Origin: JALYNX01 sp963749415
GTDB taxonomy: Bacteria; Actinomycetota; Acidimicrobiia; Spongiisociales; ZC4RG35
NCBI GenBank assembly: GCA_963749415.1
Contig: CAVVMG010000001.1
Coordinates: 1,674,001-1,738,000, forward strand
DNA length: 64,000 nt
Reading direction: 5' to 3'
Shown: positions 51,549 to 59,907 of the stretch, one piece after another
How positions within the stretch are numbered: position 1 is the first letter of the stretch
How the letters are laid out: every line of letters begins with the position of its first letter
Translations under genes and position numbers: made by a program
Notes under the pieces: model-generated
What the model was told of the DNA's origin: nothing
Databases searched by the model: none
The model's input: only the letters and a program-made list of their open reading frames with translations

Positions 51549-53926
51549 GCCGTCCTCACCGGCGGCGCGCCGCCGACGTCCTGGCCGGTCTGAATTGCCT
51601 CGAAGACGCGGTCGGGGAACAGGGGCATGTCGATGTTGCGGGCCCCGGTGCCCTTGAGCGCATTCATCACCGCGTTGACGAAGGCGGCCGGCCCGCCGAC
51701 CGCAGCGCATTCGCCGATGCCCTTCGCTCCGATCGGGTGGTGGGGGCAAGGGGTGACCACCTCGTGGAGCTCGAAGCCCGGCGTCTCCCACGCCGTCGGC
51801 AGCAGGTAGTCGGTGAAGTTGGAGCCGATGCAGTTCCCCTGGGCGTCGAAGGTGATGAACTGCATGTTGGCCATCGCGTAGGCCTCGGTGAGCCCGCCCA
51901 TGATCTGGCCCTCGACGATCATCGGGTTGATCCGCACCCCGCAGTCGTCGACGGCCACCATGCGCAGCACGTCCCACACCCCGGTCTCCGGGTCCACCTC
52001 GACTGTGACGATGTAACAGGCGAAGGGCCAGGTGAGGTTGGGCGGGTCGTAGTAGGCGACGTTCTCCAAGCCGGGCTCCATCCCATCGGGCATGTTGGAG
52101 TAGGCGGCCATCGCGCATTCCTGGATGGTGACCCCGCGCTCGGGCTGACTGCGGACGTAGAAGCGCCCCAACTCCCATTCGACGTCCTCTTCGGAGATCT
52201 CGAGGAGGTGGGCCGCGAGTTTGCGGGCCTTGGCCTTGATCTTGCGTGAAACCATGGCTACGGCCGCCCCGGCCACCGGGGTGCTCCTCGAGGCGTAGGT
52301 GCCCATCCCGAATGGCGCGGTGTCTGTGTCGCCCTCCTCCACCAGGATGTCCTCCGCCGGCAGGCCAAGCTCGTGGGCGACGATCTGGGCCCAGGTGGTC
52401 TCGTGGCCCTGGCCCTGGGACTTGGCTCCGGTGCGAAGCAACGCCTTGCCGGTCATGTGGATCTTCAACTCGGCCGAGTCGAACATCTTGATGCCGAGGA
52501 TGTCGTATTCCCGGCTGTTGCCGGCACCCAATGGCTCGGTCATCGTGGAGATGCCGATCCCGAGGAGGCGGCCCCGTTTGGCAGCCTCCTCCTTTTGCTT
52601 CAGGAAGTCGGAATAGCCGATGGCCTCGAGACCGACGTCGAGGCACTTGCCGTACTGGCCGGAGTCGGTGAGGAACCCGTAGGGAGTGCGGTGGGGGAAG
52701 TCGTCGTCGCGGACGAAGTTGACCCTGCGGAACTCGGCCTGATCCATGCCCAGGTCATCGGCCGCGGCCTGGACCATTCGCTCCTGGAAGAACATGGCTT
52801 CGGTGACGCGGAATGAGCAACGGTAGGCGACGCCCCCGGGTGCCTTGTTGGTGTACACCCCACGTGCGTCGAGATGTGCGGTGGGGATGTCGTAGCAGGC
52901 GAACGCCGAGTGCATGAGCCCGACCTTGAACTTCGAGGGCTGGGCGTCCGAGAAGAAGGCTCCGTGGTCGGCCAGGGTCTCCATCCGCACCCCGAGGATG
53001 CGGCCGTCCTTGCGCAGTGCCATCTCCCCATGGAGGTAGATGTCACGGGCAAACCCGGTCGAGATCAGGTTCCCGGTGCGGTCCTCGATCCACTTCACCG
53101 GCCGCTCGAGGAGGATCGAGGCCAGTATCGAGGCGACATAGCCCGGATATACAGGCACCTTGTTGCCGAACCCGCCACCGATGTCGGGAGAGATGATCCG
53201 GATCATGTGCTCCGGAAGCTCGGCCACCAGGGCCACCGCGGCCCGGATGATGTGGGGGGCTTGGGTGGTGAGGTAGACGGTGAGCTTGGAGGTCGCCCGG
53301 TTGAAGTCGGCGATCGACCCGCAGCACTCGATCGGCGAGGGGTGGGAGCGCGGGTAGTGGAGGTCGATCTTGGAGACCAGGTCTGCCTGGGCGAACGCCC
53401 GGTCGGTGCCCTCCCTGTCGCCCACCTCCCAGTCGTAGATCACGTTGTTGGCCTGGTTCTCCTTGTCATCGCGGATCAGCTCCGCACCATCGGCTAGCGA
53501 CTGGAAGGGATTGACCATCACGGGGAGCGGCTCGTAGTCGACCACGATCGCCTCGCAGGCGTCCTTGGCGATGTATGGGTCGTCGGCGATCACACAGGCG
53601 ACCTCCTGGCCTTGGAAGCGGACCTTGTCCGTGGCCAACACCGCCTGGGTGTCATAGGAGAGGGTGGGCATCCAGGCCAGGTTGCGCGCTGCCATGGTCT
53701 CCCCGGTGAGTACCAGACGGACGCCGGGCATCGCCCAGGCCTTGGAGGCATCGATCGAGTTGATCCGGGCGTGAGCCATAGGGGAGCGCAGGATCTCCAT
53801 GTGCAGCATCCCGGGCAGCACCACGTCGTCCAGGTAGTTGCCCTTGCCGCGGATGAACCGGTTGTCCTCTACCCGGCGCCGGCTGGCGCCGAGGCCACCG
53901 ATCTTGATCTCGTCGACCGCGGTCAC
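51545..53926 (-). CDS. coxL: aerobic CO dehydrogenase large subunit, form I
   Basis: CoxL holds the S-Mo-Cu site that oxidises CO to CO2. The 793-residue protein carries the form I active-site motif AYRCSFR with Cys370 as the copper ligand, GGGFGNKVPVYPGYV for cofactor binding and the catalytic Glu739 in KGIGECAAVGGPAAF. Form II homologues have AYRGAGR. GTG 53926 follows a near-perfect ribosome site. Length and order (M-S-L) are as in known CO oxidisers. Confidence 0.96.
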   Translation of the reverse strand: MTAVDEIKIGGLGASRRRVEDNRFIRGKGNYLDDVVLPGMLHMEILRSPMAHARINSIDASKAWAMPGVRLVLTGETMAARNLAWMPTLSYDTQAVLATDKVRFQGQEVACVIADDPYIAKDACEAIVVDYEPLPVMVNPFQSLADGAELIRDDKENQANNVIYDWEVGDREGTDRAFAQADLVSKIDLHYPRSHPSPIECCGSIADFNRATSKLTVYLTTQAPHIIRAAVALVAELPEHMIRIISPDIGGGFGNKVPVYPGYVASILASILLERPVKWIEDRTGNLISTGFARDIYLHGEMALRKDGRILGVRMETLADHGAFFSDAQPSKFKVGLMHSAFACYDIPTAHLDARGVYTNKAPGGVAYRCSFRVTEAMFFQERMVQAAADDLGMDQAEFRRVNFVRDDDFPHRTPYGFLTDSGQYGKCLDVGLEAIGYSDFLKQKEEAAKRGRLLGIGISTMTEPLGAGNSREYDILGIKMFDSAELKIHMTGKALLRTGAKSQGQGHETTWAQIVAHELGLPAEDILVEEGDTDTAPFGMGTYASRSTPVAGAAVAMVSRKIKAKARKLAAHLLEISEEDVEWELGRFYVRSQPERGVTIQECAMAAYSNMPDGMEPGLENVAYYDPPNLTWPFACYIVTVEVDPETGVWDVLRMVAVDDCGVRINPMIVEGQIMGGLTEAYAMANMQFITFDAQGNCIGSNFTDYLLPTAWETPGFELHEVVTPCPHHPIGAKGIGECAAVGGPAAFVNAVMNALKGTGARNIDMPLFPDRVFEAIQTGQDVGGAPPVRTA

Positions 53927-53951
53927 CTGATCACCTCCACTGCATGAATCC

Positions 53952-54473
53952 TCATGAGCCGTCCAGCTTGGCGGCGGCCCATTGCACCGCCTTGACGATG
54001 TTCTGATAACCGGTGCAGCGACACAGGTTTCCGCTCAGCGCCCACCTGATCTCGTCCTCGGTTGGGTTCGGATTCACATCGAGCAGGGCCTTCGATGACA
54101 TCATCATCCCCGGGGTGCAGAAACCGCACTGCAGCCCGTGCTCCTCCTTGAACCCTTCCTGGATCGCGTGCAGCTCGCTGGGCCCGGCGAGGCCTTCTAC
54201 GGTCATCACTTCGTGGCCGTCGGCCTGCACGGCGAACATCGTGCAACTCTTCACCGGCTGACCATCGACCAGGACTGTGCATGCGCCGCAGTTGGTCGTG
54301 TCGCATCCGATGTGGGTCCCGGTCAGCTTGAACCCTTGACGGAGCAAATGGGCGAGGAGGAGCCGTGGCTCGACCATTGCCGACCTCTGCTCGCCGTTGA
54401 CGGTGAGAGTGATCCGGTGGACCGGGATGTCGTCGGACGGATCGGGGCCTATCTCTTCGAGCAGAGTGGCCAT
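53952..54473 (-). CDS. coxS: aerobic CO dehydrogenase small subunit (2Fe-2S)
   Basis: The 173-residue protein carries two [2Fe-2S] clusters: CDTTNCGACTVLVDG with the later SC, and CGFC with CRCTGY. They pass electrons from the Mo site to CoxM. ATG 54473 overlaps the coxM stop (TGATG). The coxL start follows 26 bases downstream. Confidence 0.96.
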   Translation of the reverse strand: MATLLEEIGPDPSDDIPVHRITLTVNGEQRSAMVEPRLLLAHLLRQGFKLTGTHIGCDTTNCGACTVLVDGQPVKSCTMFAVQADGHEVMTVEGLAGPSELHAIQEGFKEEHGLQCGFCTPGMMMSSKALLDVNPNPTEDEIRWALSGNLCRCTGYQNIVKAVQWAAAKLDGS

Positions 54474-55348
54474 CAGGCAGCCTCCTCTTTCGACTGCAGC
54501 AACCCGGTCAGGATGCGGCGAGTGAACACCCGCACCAATTGCCGCTTGTACTCGGCGCTGCCGCGGTGATCCGTGTGGGGCTCTGCCGCTCGGGCGGCGA
54601 GATCCGCGGCCTCCCCGATGACCTCGGCCGTCAGCGGCCCCCCAACCAGCAGCTGAGCAGCGTCGTCGGCTGGGATGGTCGAGCCGCCCACACCGGTGAG
54701 GCCGATTCCCGCTCGCGTGACGGTGCCGCCGGAGCGGTCGATGGACACCGCGACTGCCGCCGTGGCGAAGTCGCCAACCCGGCGCTCCAGCTTGAGGTAT
54801 CCGCCCGCAGACTCGCCCTTGGGTGCGGGAACGATGGCTTCGACGGCGATCTCATCGACGGCGAGCACGTTCTGAAATGGGCCCGTCACGAAGTCCCTCA
54901 TTGCGATGGTGCGCCGGCCATTCGGGCCCTGGACCACGACCTCACCGTCGAGGGACATCATCACCGACGCCCAGTCGCCCTGAGGGTCGGCGTGGCAGAG
55001 TGAGCCGACCAGTGTGCCCCGATTGCGCACGATGGGATCGGCAACGAGGGGGGCGGCGGCTGACATCGTCGGCTGATGTTCGGCGAGGACCGACGAACGC
55101 TCCAGGTCGACGTGGCGGCAGAGGGCGCCGACGCGAATTGTCCCGTCGGCATCGACTTCGTGGTAGCCGAGGCCGGGCAGGTTGTTGATGTCCACCAGCA
55201 TCTCGGGCGATGCGAAGCGGAGCTTGATCATCGGGACCAGGCTCTGCCCTCCGGCCAGGACCTTGGCATCACCCCCACCGTCGGTGAGGAGGGACAACGC
55301 CTCCTCGAGGGAGCGAGGAGCCTCGTAGCGGAATCGTGAGGGATAGAT
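54473..55348 (-). CDS. coxM: aerobic CO dehydrogenase medium subunit (FAD)
   Basis: The 291-residue FAD subunit shows AGGQSLVPMIKLRFASP, RNRGTLVGSLCHADPQGD and VGDFATAAVAVSID, all diagnostic. No ATG, GTG or TTG lies at the family's N terminus (normally MxPxxFxYxxP). Instead a perfect GGAGG is followed five bases later by ATC 55348-55346, giving IYPSRFRYEAP. Either ATC is used as a rare start, or a G was read as C. The next canonical in-frame starts are more than 50 codons upstream. Confidence 0.88.
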   Translation of the reverse strand: MYPSRFRYEAPRSLEEALSLLTDGGGDAKVLAGGQSLVPMIKLRFASPEMLVDINNLPGLGYHEVDADGTIRVGALCRHVDLERSSVLAEHQPTMSAAAPLVADPIVRNRGTLVGSLCHADPQGDWASVMMSLDGEVVVQGPNGRRTIAMRDFVTGPFQNVLAVDEIAVEAIVPAPKGESAGGYLKLERRVGDFATAAVAVSIDRSGGTVTRAGIGLTGVGGSTIPADDAAQLLVGGPLTAEVIGEAADLAARAAEPHTDHRGSAEYKRQLVRVFTRRILTGLLQSKEEAA

Positions 55349-55370
55349 GGTTGCCTCCTGAAACTCTGGC

Positions 55371-55646
55371 TCAGGCTTGTTGTTCTGGATCCCTCGCCGG
55401 GGTGCTCTGACGTGGGAAAGACTGCGGGTCGGGAATGGCCACCGGCGTCGACTCGGCCGCCGGATCAGGTCTCGGCTCCTGGTGGGGCGGCCACGGTCCC
55501 TGAACCGGTTGGCCGGCAACCTTGAGATAATCGACGATCTGCGGCCAGGCCCAGATCGTGGGGCTCGGGCCGGTCCTGGGGGCATTTTCGATCAGTTCAT
55601 AGAGGCGGGGATTGCCTCGACTGTGACCAGATGCCTCGACTGCCAA
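55371..55646 (-). CDS. hypothetical 91-residue protein before coxM
   Basis: I do not recognise this small protein. From TTG 55646, after GAGGAG, it reads AVEASGHSRGNPRLYELIEN, then PTIWAWPQIVDYLKVAGQPV and a Pro-rich tail. It ends about 25 bases before coxM on the same strand. The TTG has a proper ribosome site. Composition and position favour a real gene, but the evidence is modest. Confidence 0.5.
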   Translation of the reverse strand: MAVEASGHSRGNPRLYELIENAPRTGPSPTIWAWPQIVDYLKVAGQPVQGPWPPHQEPRPDPAAESTPVAIPDPQSFPRQSTPARDPEQQA

Positions 55647-55768
55647 GCTCAACTCCTCGTGTCTAGCCCGGTTGAACGGTTGGGTGTCCGCCGTTCAGTG
55701 AGCATACACAGCGGCAATATCGCGGCGAGGCCGGAGGGACAGGGTATTCGACGGGCTCCGCAGGCCCG

Positions 55769-56539
55769 TCAGTCGTCTTCAGGGCGTTGCTGGTGGACCC
55801 GTCCCGGCCGCCCCATGAGCGACACCCCGGTGCCGTGCCCGTAGCGCACCAGTGTCATCTCGGCCAGGATCGATACCGCTACTTCCTGTGGGCTCTCGGC
55901 CCCGATATCGAGGCCGACCGGGCCCCGGACCCGGGCAATGTCCTCCTCGGAGAACCCCATCTCCCGCAAGCGATTCACCCGCAGGTCCTGGGTGCGCCGG
56001 CTCCCCATGGTTCCGATGTAGCGGACCTGGCTCTTCAGGGCGGCTTCGAGAACCGGATCCTCGTGGGCTGCGTTGTGGGAGAGGATCACCACCCAGGTGC
56101 GACGATCGAGCGGGATCTGGCCGATCACCTCCTGGGGCCAGCCCACGACGACCCGTGCGGTGGGGAAACGGTCATCGGTGGCAAAGGCACCCCGGGAGTC
56201 GACGACGGTGACCCGGTAGCCCATCTGCGAGGCAAAGCTGGCCAGGGCCTGGCCAATGTGAACCGCCCCCACAATCAGCAGCTCCTGAGGCGGGGCGAGT
56301 GACTCGATGAAGACGGTATGCGGGGGGTATTCGAGGGCCCGGTGTTGCTCGTGATCCATCAGGACCAGCGCGTCTGACACGACGTCGGAGGGGGTTCCGG
56401 GAGGGAACTCGCCGGCCACCGCCGCGCCGCTCGAGTCCAACACCACCTTGGCTCCGGTATTCGGTCCGTCGACAAATGTGAGCACCGCCCCGTATTCCTC
56501 ACGGGAGAGGATGCCTTCAATAGCGAGGAGCGGGGTCAC
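55769..56539 (-). CDS. XdhC C-terminal (Rossmann) domain protein, probably split from its N-terminal half
   Basis: The protein of about 256 residues contains ELLIVGAVHIGQALASFA, SQVRYIGTMGSRRTQDLR and GLDIGAESPQEVAVSILAE, the second half of XdhC/CoxI. The first half is encoded by 56536-56844 in the neighbouring frame. The junction reads GAGCCCTGGTGACC. Adding one C gives EPLVTPLLA and a single protein of about 358 residues, the family's normal length. GTG 56539 would be the start if the two genes are real. Confidence 0.82.
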   Translation of the reverse strand: MTPLLAIEGILSREEYGAVLTFVDGPNTGAKVVLDSSGAAVAGEFPPGTPSDVVSDALVLMDHEQHRALEYPPHTVFIESLAPPQELLIVGAVHIGQALASFASQMGYRVTVVDSRGAFATDDRFPTARVVVGWPQEVIGQIPLDRRTWVVILSHNAAHEDPVLEAALKSQVRYIGTMGSRRTQDLRVNRLREMGFSEEDIARVRGPVGLDIGAESPQEVAVSILAEMTLVRYGHGTGVSLMGRPGRVHQQRPEDD

Positions 56540-56844
56540 CAGGGCTCGATGAAGACGTCGATGGTCCCACCGCAAGCCATGCCCACCTCGAAGGCGTCGT
56601 CATCTGCGATCCCGTATGTGACCGTCTTCGGCTCTCCGCTCTCGATCACCTGTTGGGCGTGGAGGAACACGTCGTTCTCGACACAACCCCCACTCACCGA
56701 CCCCTCCATATCGCCGGCGTCGGAGACCAGGAACTTGGACCCCTCGGGGCGCGGAGCGCTGCCATGCACCCGGATCACGGTGGCAACCGCGACCTTCTTG
56801 CCTTCGCCCACCCAGCGGTTGCGGACCTCCAACTGGTGTCTCAT
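56536..56844 (-). CDS. XdhC/CoxI N-terminal domain protein
   Basis: The 102-residue protein is the XdhC_CoxI domain (VAVATVIRVHGSAPRPEGSK, GSVSGGCVENDVFLHA, GMACGGTIDVFIEP). It stops at TGA inside TGGTGA, overlapping the following gene by 4 bases. It is either one half of a naturally split maturation factor or the first part of an XdhC gene broken by a lost C. It begins within coxE. Confidence 0.85.
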   Translation of the reverse strand: MRHQLEVRNRWVGEGKKVAVATVIRVHGSAPRPEGSKFLVSDAGDMEGSVSGGCVENDVFLHAQQVIESGEPKTVTYGIADDDAFEVGMACGGTIDVFIEPW

Positions 56845-57959
56845 GCCCTCGCCATCCCGCTGATCGACTCCAGCACCCCGACCACCCCCCGGAAGTCGTT
56901 GACGCTCGCAGCGGGGAGCAGCTGGTCGACGTGGGGTAGAACCGCCTGCATCCCTCTAGTCGCCGGGGCATAGCTCTCCCGGGCGGCGAGGGGATTGAGC
57001 CAGATCACCCGGTGCACAGATCTGGAGAGTCTCGCCATCTCATACGACAACAACGCCGGGTCACCACAATCCCATCCATCGGAGAGTACGAGCACGATCG
57101 GACCACCTCGCGCCAGCCGTCGGCTCCATACCCGGTTCCAGGTGGCCAACGCCTCCCCGATCTTGGTGCCCCCTGACCAGTCGGGCACCCGCTCTGACAC
57201 CCTGGCCAGAGCGGCCTTGGGGTCCCGCTTCTCGAGGTCGTCGGTGATGCGGGTCAGCTCGGTCGAAAAGGTGAACACCTCGACGTTGCGGAGCCGACGT
57301 GACGCCGAATGTGCGAAGACGAGAAACAGGTCGGCATACCTGTCCATCGACCCTGAGATGTCGGCGATGATGATCAGCGGCCGCTCCCTGCGTCTCCGCT
57401 TCTTCCACCGGAGCTCCATGAGGTCGCCGGTTGGCCCGACGGCGCCGTGCAGGGTGCGCCGCAAGTCGGGTCGCCGGCCTTCGCCGCTCACCCAACGCCG
57501 TGTCTTGTAAGAGGTGGGGTGCCAGAGCATCGTCATCACCAGCCGCCGGGCCTCGGCGAGCTCCTCGTCGTCGAGCTCGGCGAAGTCGCGCTTGCTCAGA
57601 CGCTCCAAGGCGGATGTCCCTCCCCGGTCGGTGGTGTCGCTCGCCGCCTCGCCGCCCGGCAACTCGATCAGTGGCATCGTGCTGCTCGAGGGCGCCGGCT
57701 GTCGGTTGGGATCCTCGAGTTTCCTGGGCCGGAGCCGGCCGAAGAAGAACTCGAACTCCTCGTCGAACAGCGGGATCTGGGAAGGGTCGGTGACGGTGAG
57801 GGAGCGCAGCGCAGATCGGGTCTGGCCGGGTCGGGAGAGGTCGATGAGGCTCATCGCCCTAGCCATGTCGGTGGTCTGGTCCGAGGTGACGGTGAGGCCC
57901 CGCCGTCGCAGCGCTCCTGAGAAGTCCGTCAGCTGATCGATGATCCCGGCCGTGCTCAT
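56841..57959 (-). CDS. coxE: VWA-domain protein CoxE
   Basis: The 372-residue CoxE has a helical N-terminal part (GALRRRGLTVTSDQTTDMA) and a VWA domain with the MIDAS motif ADISGSMDRYADLFL, TKIGEAL and VLSDGWDCGDPALLS. It pairs with CoxD in CO dehydrogenase maturation. It overlaps coxD by 4 bases upstream and the XdhC N-terminal gene downstream. Confidence 0.92.
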   Translation of the reverse strand: MSTAGIIDQLTDFSGALRRRGLTVTSDQTTDMARAMSLIDLSRPGQTRSALRSLTVTDPSQIPLFDEEFEFFFGRLRPRKLEDPNRQPAPSSSTMPLIELPGGEAASDTTDRGGTSALERLSKRDFAELDDEELAEARRLVMTMLWHPTSYKTRRWVSGEGRRPDLRRTLHGAVGPTGDLMELRWKKRRRRERPLIIIADISGSMDRYADLFLVFAHSASRRLRNVEVFTFSTELTRITDDLEKRDPKAALARVSERVPDWSGGTKIGEALATWNRVWSRRLARGGPIVLVLSDGWDCGDPALLSYEMARLSRSVHRVIWLNPLAARESYAPATRGMQAVLPHVDQLLPAASVNDFRGVVGVLESISGMARA

Positions 57960-58834
57960 CCCACCAGCTGTTCGAGCCCGGCCCCGGTCACCGTGTCGAT
58001 GTCGTCCTTGTACTTGAGGACCACTCCGAGGGTGCGCTCGATGGTCGGCACGCTGAGCTCGCCGGCTCCGAGAAGGCGCAACGACTCGGCCCAATCCAGG
58101 GTCTCGGCGACACCGGGTGGCTTGAACAGCTCCATGCGCCGCAGGTCCTGCATCGCGGTTGTTATGGCCGCGGCCAGCCCGTCCTCGAGGGCGGGGACCT
58201 TGCGCCGGATGATGTCGGCCTCGCGTTCCGGGGTCGGATAGTCGATCCAGTGGTAGATGCAGCGCCGCTTCAGGGCGTCGTGTATCTCTCGGGTCCGATT
58301 CGACGTGAGAACCACGATCGGCCTGGTCTCGGCGATCACGGTTCCGATCTCCGGGATGGTGACCTGGAAGTCGGAGAGCAACTCGAGGAGAAATGCCTCG
58401 AATTCCTCGTCAGCACGGTCCAACTCGTCGATGAGGAGCACCGGGCGCCGCCCTCCGCGACTGGCCTCGATTGCCTGGAGCAGAGGTCGGGCGATCAGGT
58501 ACTCACGGGACATGATGTCTTCGGGGGTGGCGGTGGCGCCCTCGCCCCGGGCCTCGAGGAGACGGATCGCCATCATCTGCCGGGCGTAGTCCCACTCATA
58601 CAGGGCCTGCCCCACATCGAGGCCCTCGTAGCACTGGAGTCGGATCAGGTCCTCGCCTGTGGCCGAAGCGAGCACCTTGGCGACCTCGGTCTTGCCCACC
58701 CCGGCCTCACCCTCGAGAAAGAGCGGGCGCCCCAGTTGGATCGCCAAGTGGATGGCCACCACGAGGTCTTCGTTGGCGAAGTAATCCTGGTCGTCGAGTG
58801 TGCTCGCCAGGTCCTCGATGGTGCTCGGGATCAC
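57956..58834 (-). CDS. coxD: MoxR-type AAA+ ATPase CoxD
   Basis: The 292-residue ATPase has Walker A EGEAGVGKTEVAKVLAS, CYEGLDVGQALYEWDYARQ, Walker B VLLIDELDRADEEFEAFLLE and SNRTREIHDALKRRC. CoxD acts in forming the sulfur/copper part of the active site. GTG 58834 is the first codon of the CO dehydrogenase operon, with a leaderless-type -10 box six bases upstream. Confidence 0.92.
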   Translation of the reverse strand: MIPSTIEDLASTLDDQDYFANEDLVVAIHLAIQLGRPLFLEGEAGVGKTEVAKVLASATGEDLIRLQCYEGLDVGQALYEWDYARQMMAIRLLEARGEGATATPEDIMSREYLIARPLLQAIEASRGGRRPVLLIDELDRADEEFEAFLLELLSDFQVTIPEIGTVIAETRPIVVLTSNRTREIHDALKRRCIYHWIDYPTPEREADIIRRKVPALEDGLAAAITTAMQDLRRMELFKPPGVAETLDWAESLRLLGAGELSVPTIERTLGVVLKYKDDIDTVTGAGLEQLVG

Positions 58835-58840
58835 AGGATC

Positions 58841-58846
58841 AGACTA
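58841..58846 (-). promoter_or_regulatory. leaderless -10 box of the CO dehydrogenase operon
   Basis: TAGTCT on the minus strand ends six bases before the coxD GTG at 58834. No ribosome site and no clear -35 box are present, so an activator may be needed. Confidence 0.5.
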
Positions 58847-58924
58847 GGGAGGACCGTTCACATTGGGTCCCGGGATCCCGGTTAGGTTCCGATGAGGAAC
58901 GTCGGAGATCGAGAGAGGACACCA

Positions 58925-59411
58925 ATGGCCCCCGACAAGCCACATCGGTACAACGACCTATCGGCGCTCTATTTCAATTGCACGCTTAAGCGGTCCCCCG
59001 AGCCCAGTCATACCGCGATCCTGATCGACGTCTTGATGAACGAGGAAGGTCAATACGCCTACCTACGGAAAGGTCGCCGGTTGCCTGATCACCGGGAACG
59101 AGGACGGAATCAAGCACTGCGCGATGGACGTCCTCTTCAGCCTCCAGCACCTCGGGTTCACCATTCCGCCCCAGGCCGACGCAGGTTGGATCGGTGAGGC
59201 CGGGCCGGGCCCCAGTTACGGAGACGACGGCGCCGGGTTGGACAACGACTTCACCAACCGCAACACCACCTTCATGACTTGGAATCTGATGCATATGGCG
59301 CGACTGCTCAAGGATGCCGGCGGGGTGCCGGCGTACGGCAATCAAAGGCATCTTTGGGATGCGGGAACACGATTCGACTTCGAGCGACCAGCGGCTATCC
59401 CGTCCCCTTGA
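58925..59411 (+). pseudogene. flavodoxin-family FMN reductase, internal deletion plus frameshift
   Basis: The N-terminal 36 residues (SALYFNCTLKRSPEPSHTAILIDV) and the C-terminal 118 (YGKVAGCLITGNEDGIKHCA, LGFTIPPQADAGWIGEAGPG, MTWNLMHMARLLKDAGG) belong to the flavodoxin/NADPH-dependent FMN-reductase family. The middle, with the second FMN loop, is absent, roughly 60-80 residues short of the usual length of about 200. In addition a C at about 59063 shifts the frame (TAC-C-TAC). The gene is thus unlikely to encode a working enzyme. It is divergent from the CO dehydrogenase operon. Confidence 0.72.
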
Positions 59412-59817
59412 GGAAGTCTCGACTTCGCTGCGCTCGCTTTGCTGCCGCCCTGGCGATCACGGCTGATGGGTCGATGTCGGCGACCGCGTCTTCGAAGCGC
59501 CACTCCGGCGGTCCTGGCCCGGGGGAGTAGTGGGTTCCTGAGTCATCACGATCGAGATAGGCGCGGTCGACCAACTCACGACGCAAAGTGACCACGTCCA
59601 GATCGACGGAGGGGCACACCTCCCTCAGCCAGCCTTCTAGACCTCTGTTGATTTCGGGCTCGGTGTAGACCGCACCGGTCTCCATCCAGAGGGTGGCGCT
59701 GGCCAGGATGACCGCCACGTCGCGCTGTCGTCGCGGCAGGCCGGAGCCACCGCCGCCCATACAGATCGCCCGGAGCCGGGCCTCGAACTCCTCGGCCGTG
59801 ATCGTCGACTCTGTCAC
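59395..59817 (-). CDS. DUF2087-domain protein
   Basis: The protein of about 140 residues has a winged-helix-like DUF2087 region (RQRDVAVILASATLWMETGA, YTEPEINRGLEGWLREVCPSV core, LRRELVDRAYLDRDDSG). Such domains often regulate transcription or accompany deaminase-like proteins. The function is unknown. The start is uncertain. GTG 59817 is used. The 3' end overlaps the decayed flavodoxin gene. Confidence 0.75.
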   Translation of the reverse strand: MTESTITAEEFEARLRAICMGGGGSGLPRRQRDVAVILASATLWMETGAVYTEPEINRGLEGWLREVCPSVDLDVVTLRRELVDRAYLDRDDSGTHYSPGPGPPEWRFEDAVADIDPSAVIARAAAKRAQRSRDFLKGTG

Positions 59818-59895
59818 CTTTCCGGCAGCCAGACTTCGTTCCCGTCGGTATCGGTGGCGGGCGGCATCGGCGGAGCCTATCGCCGGGCACACCGG

Positions 59896-59901
59896 TACCG
59901 T
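59896..59901 (+). promoter_or_regulatory. leaderless -10 box of ffh
   Basis: TACCGT ends six bases before GTG 59908 and there is no ribosome site, matching the leaderless pattern seen at several genes here. No -35 box was recognised. Confidence 0.42.
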
Positions 59902-59907
59902 CTGCGT

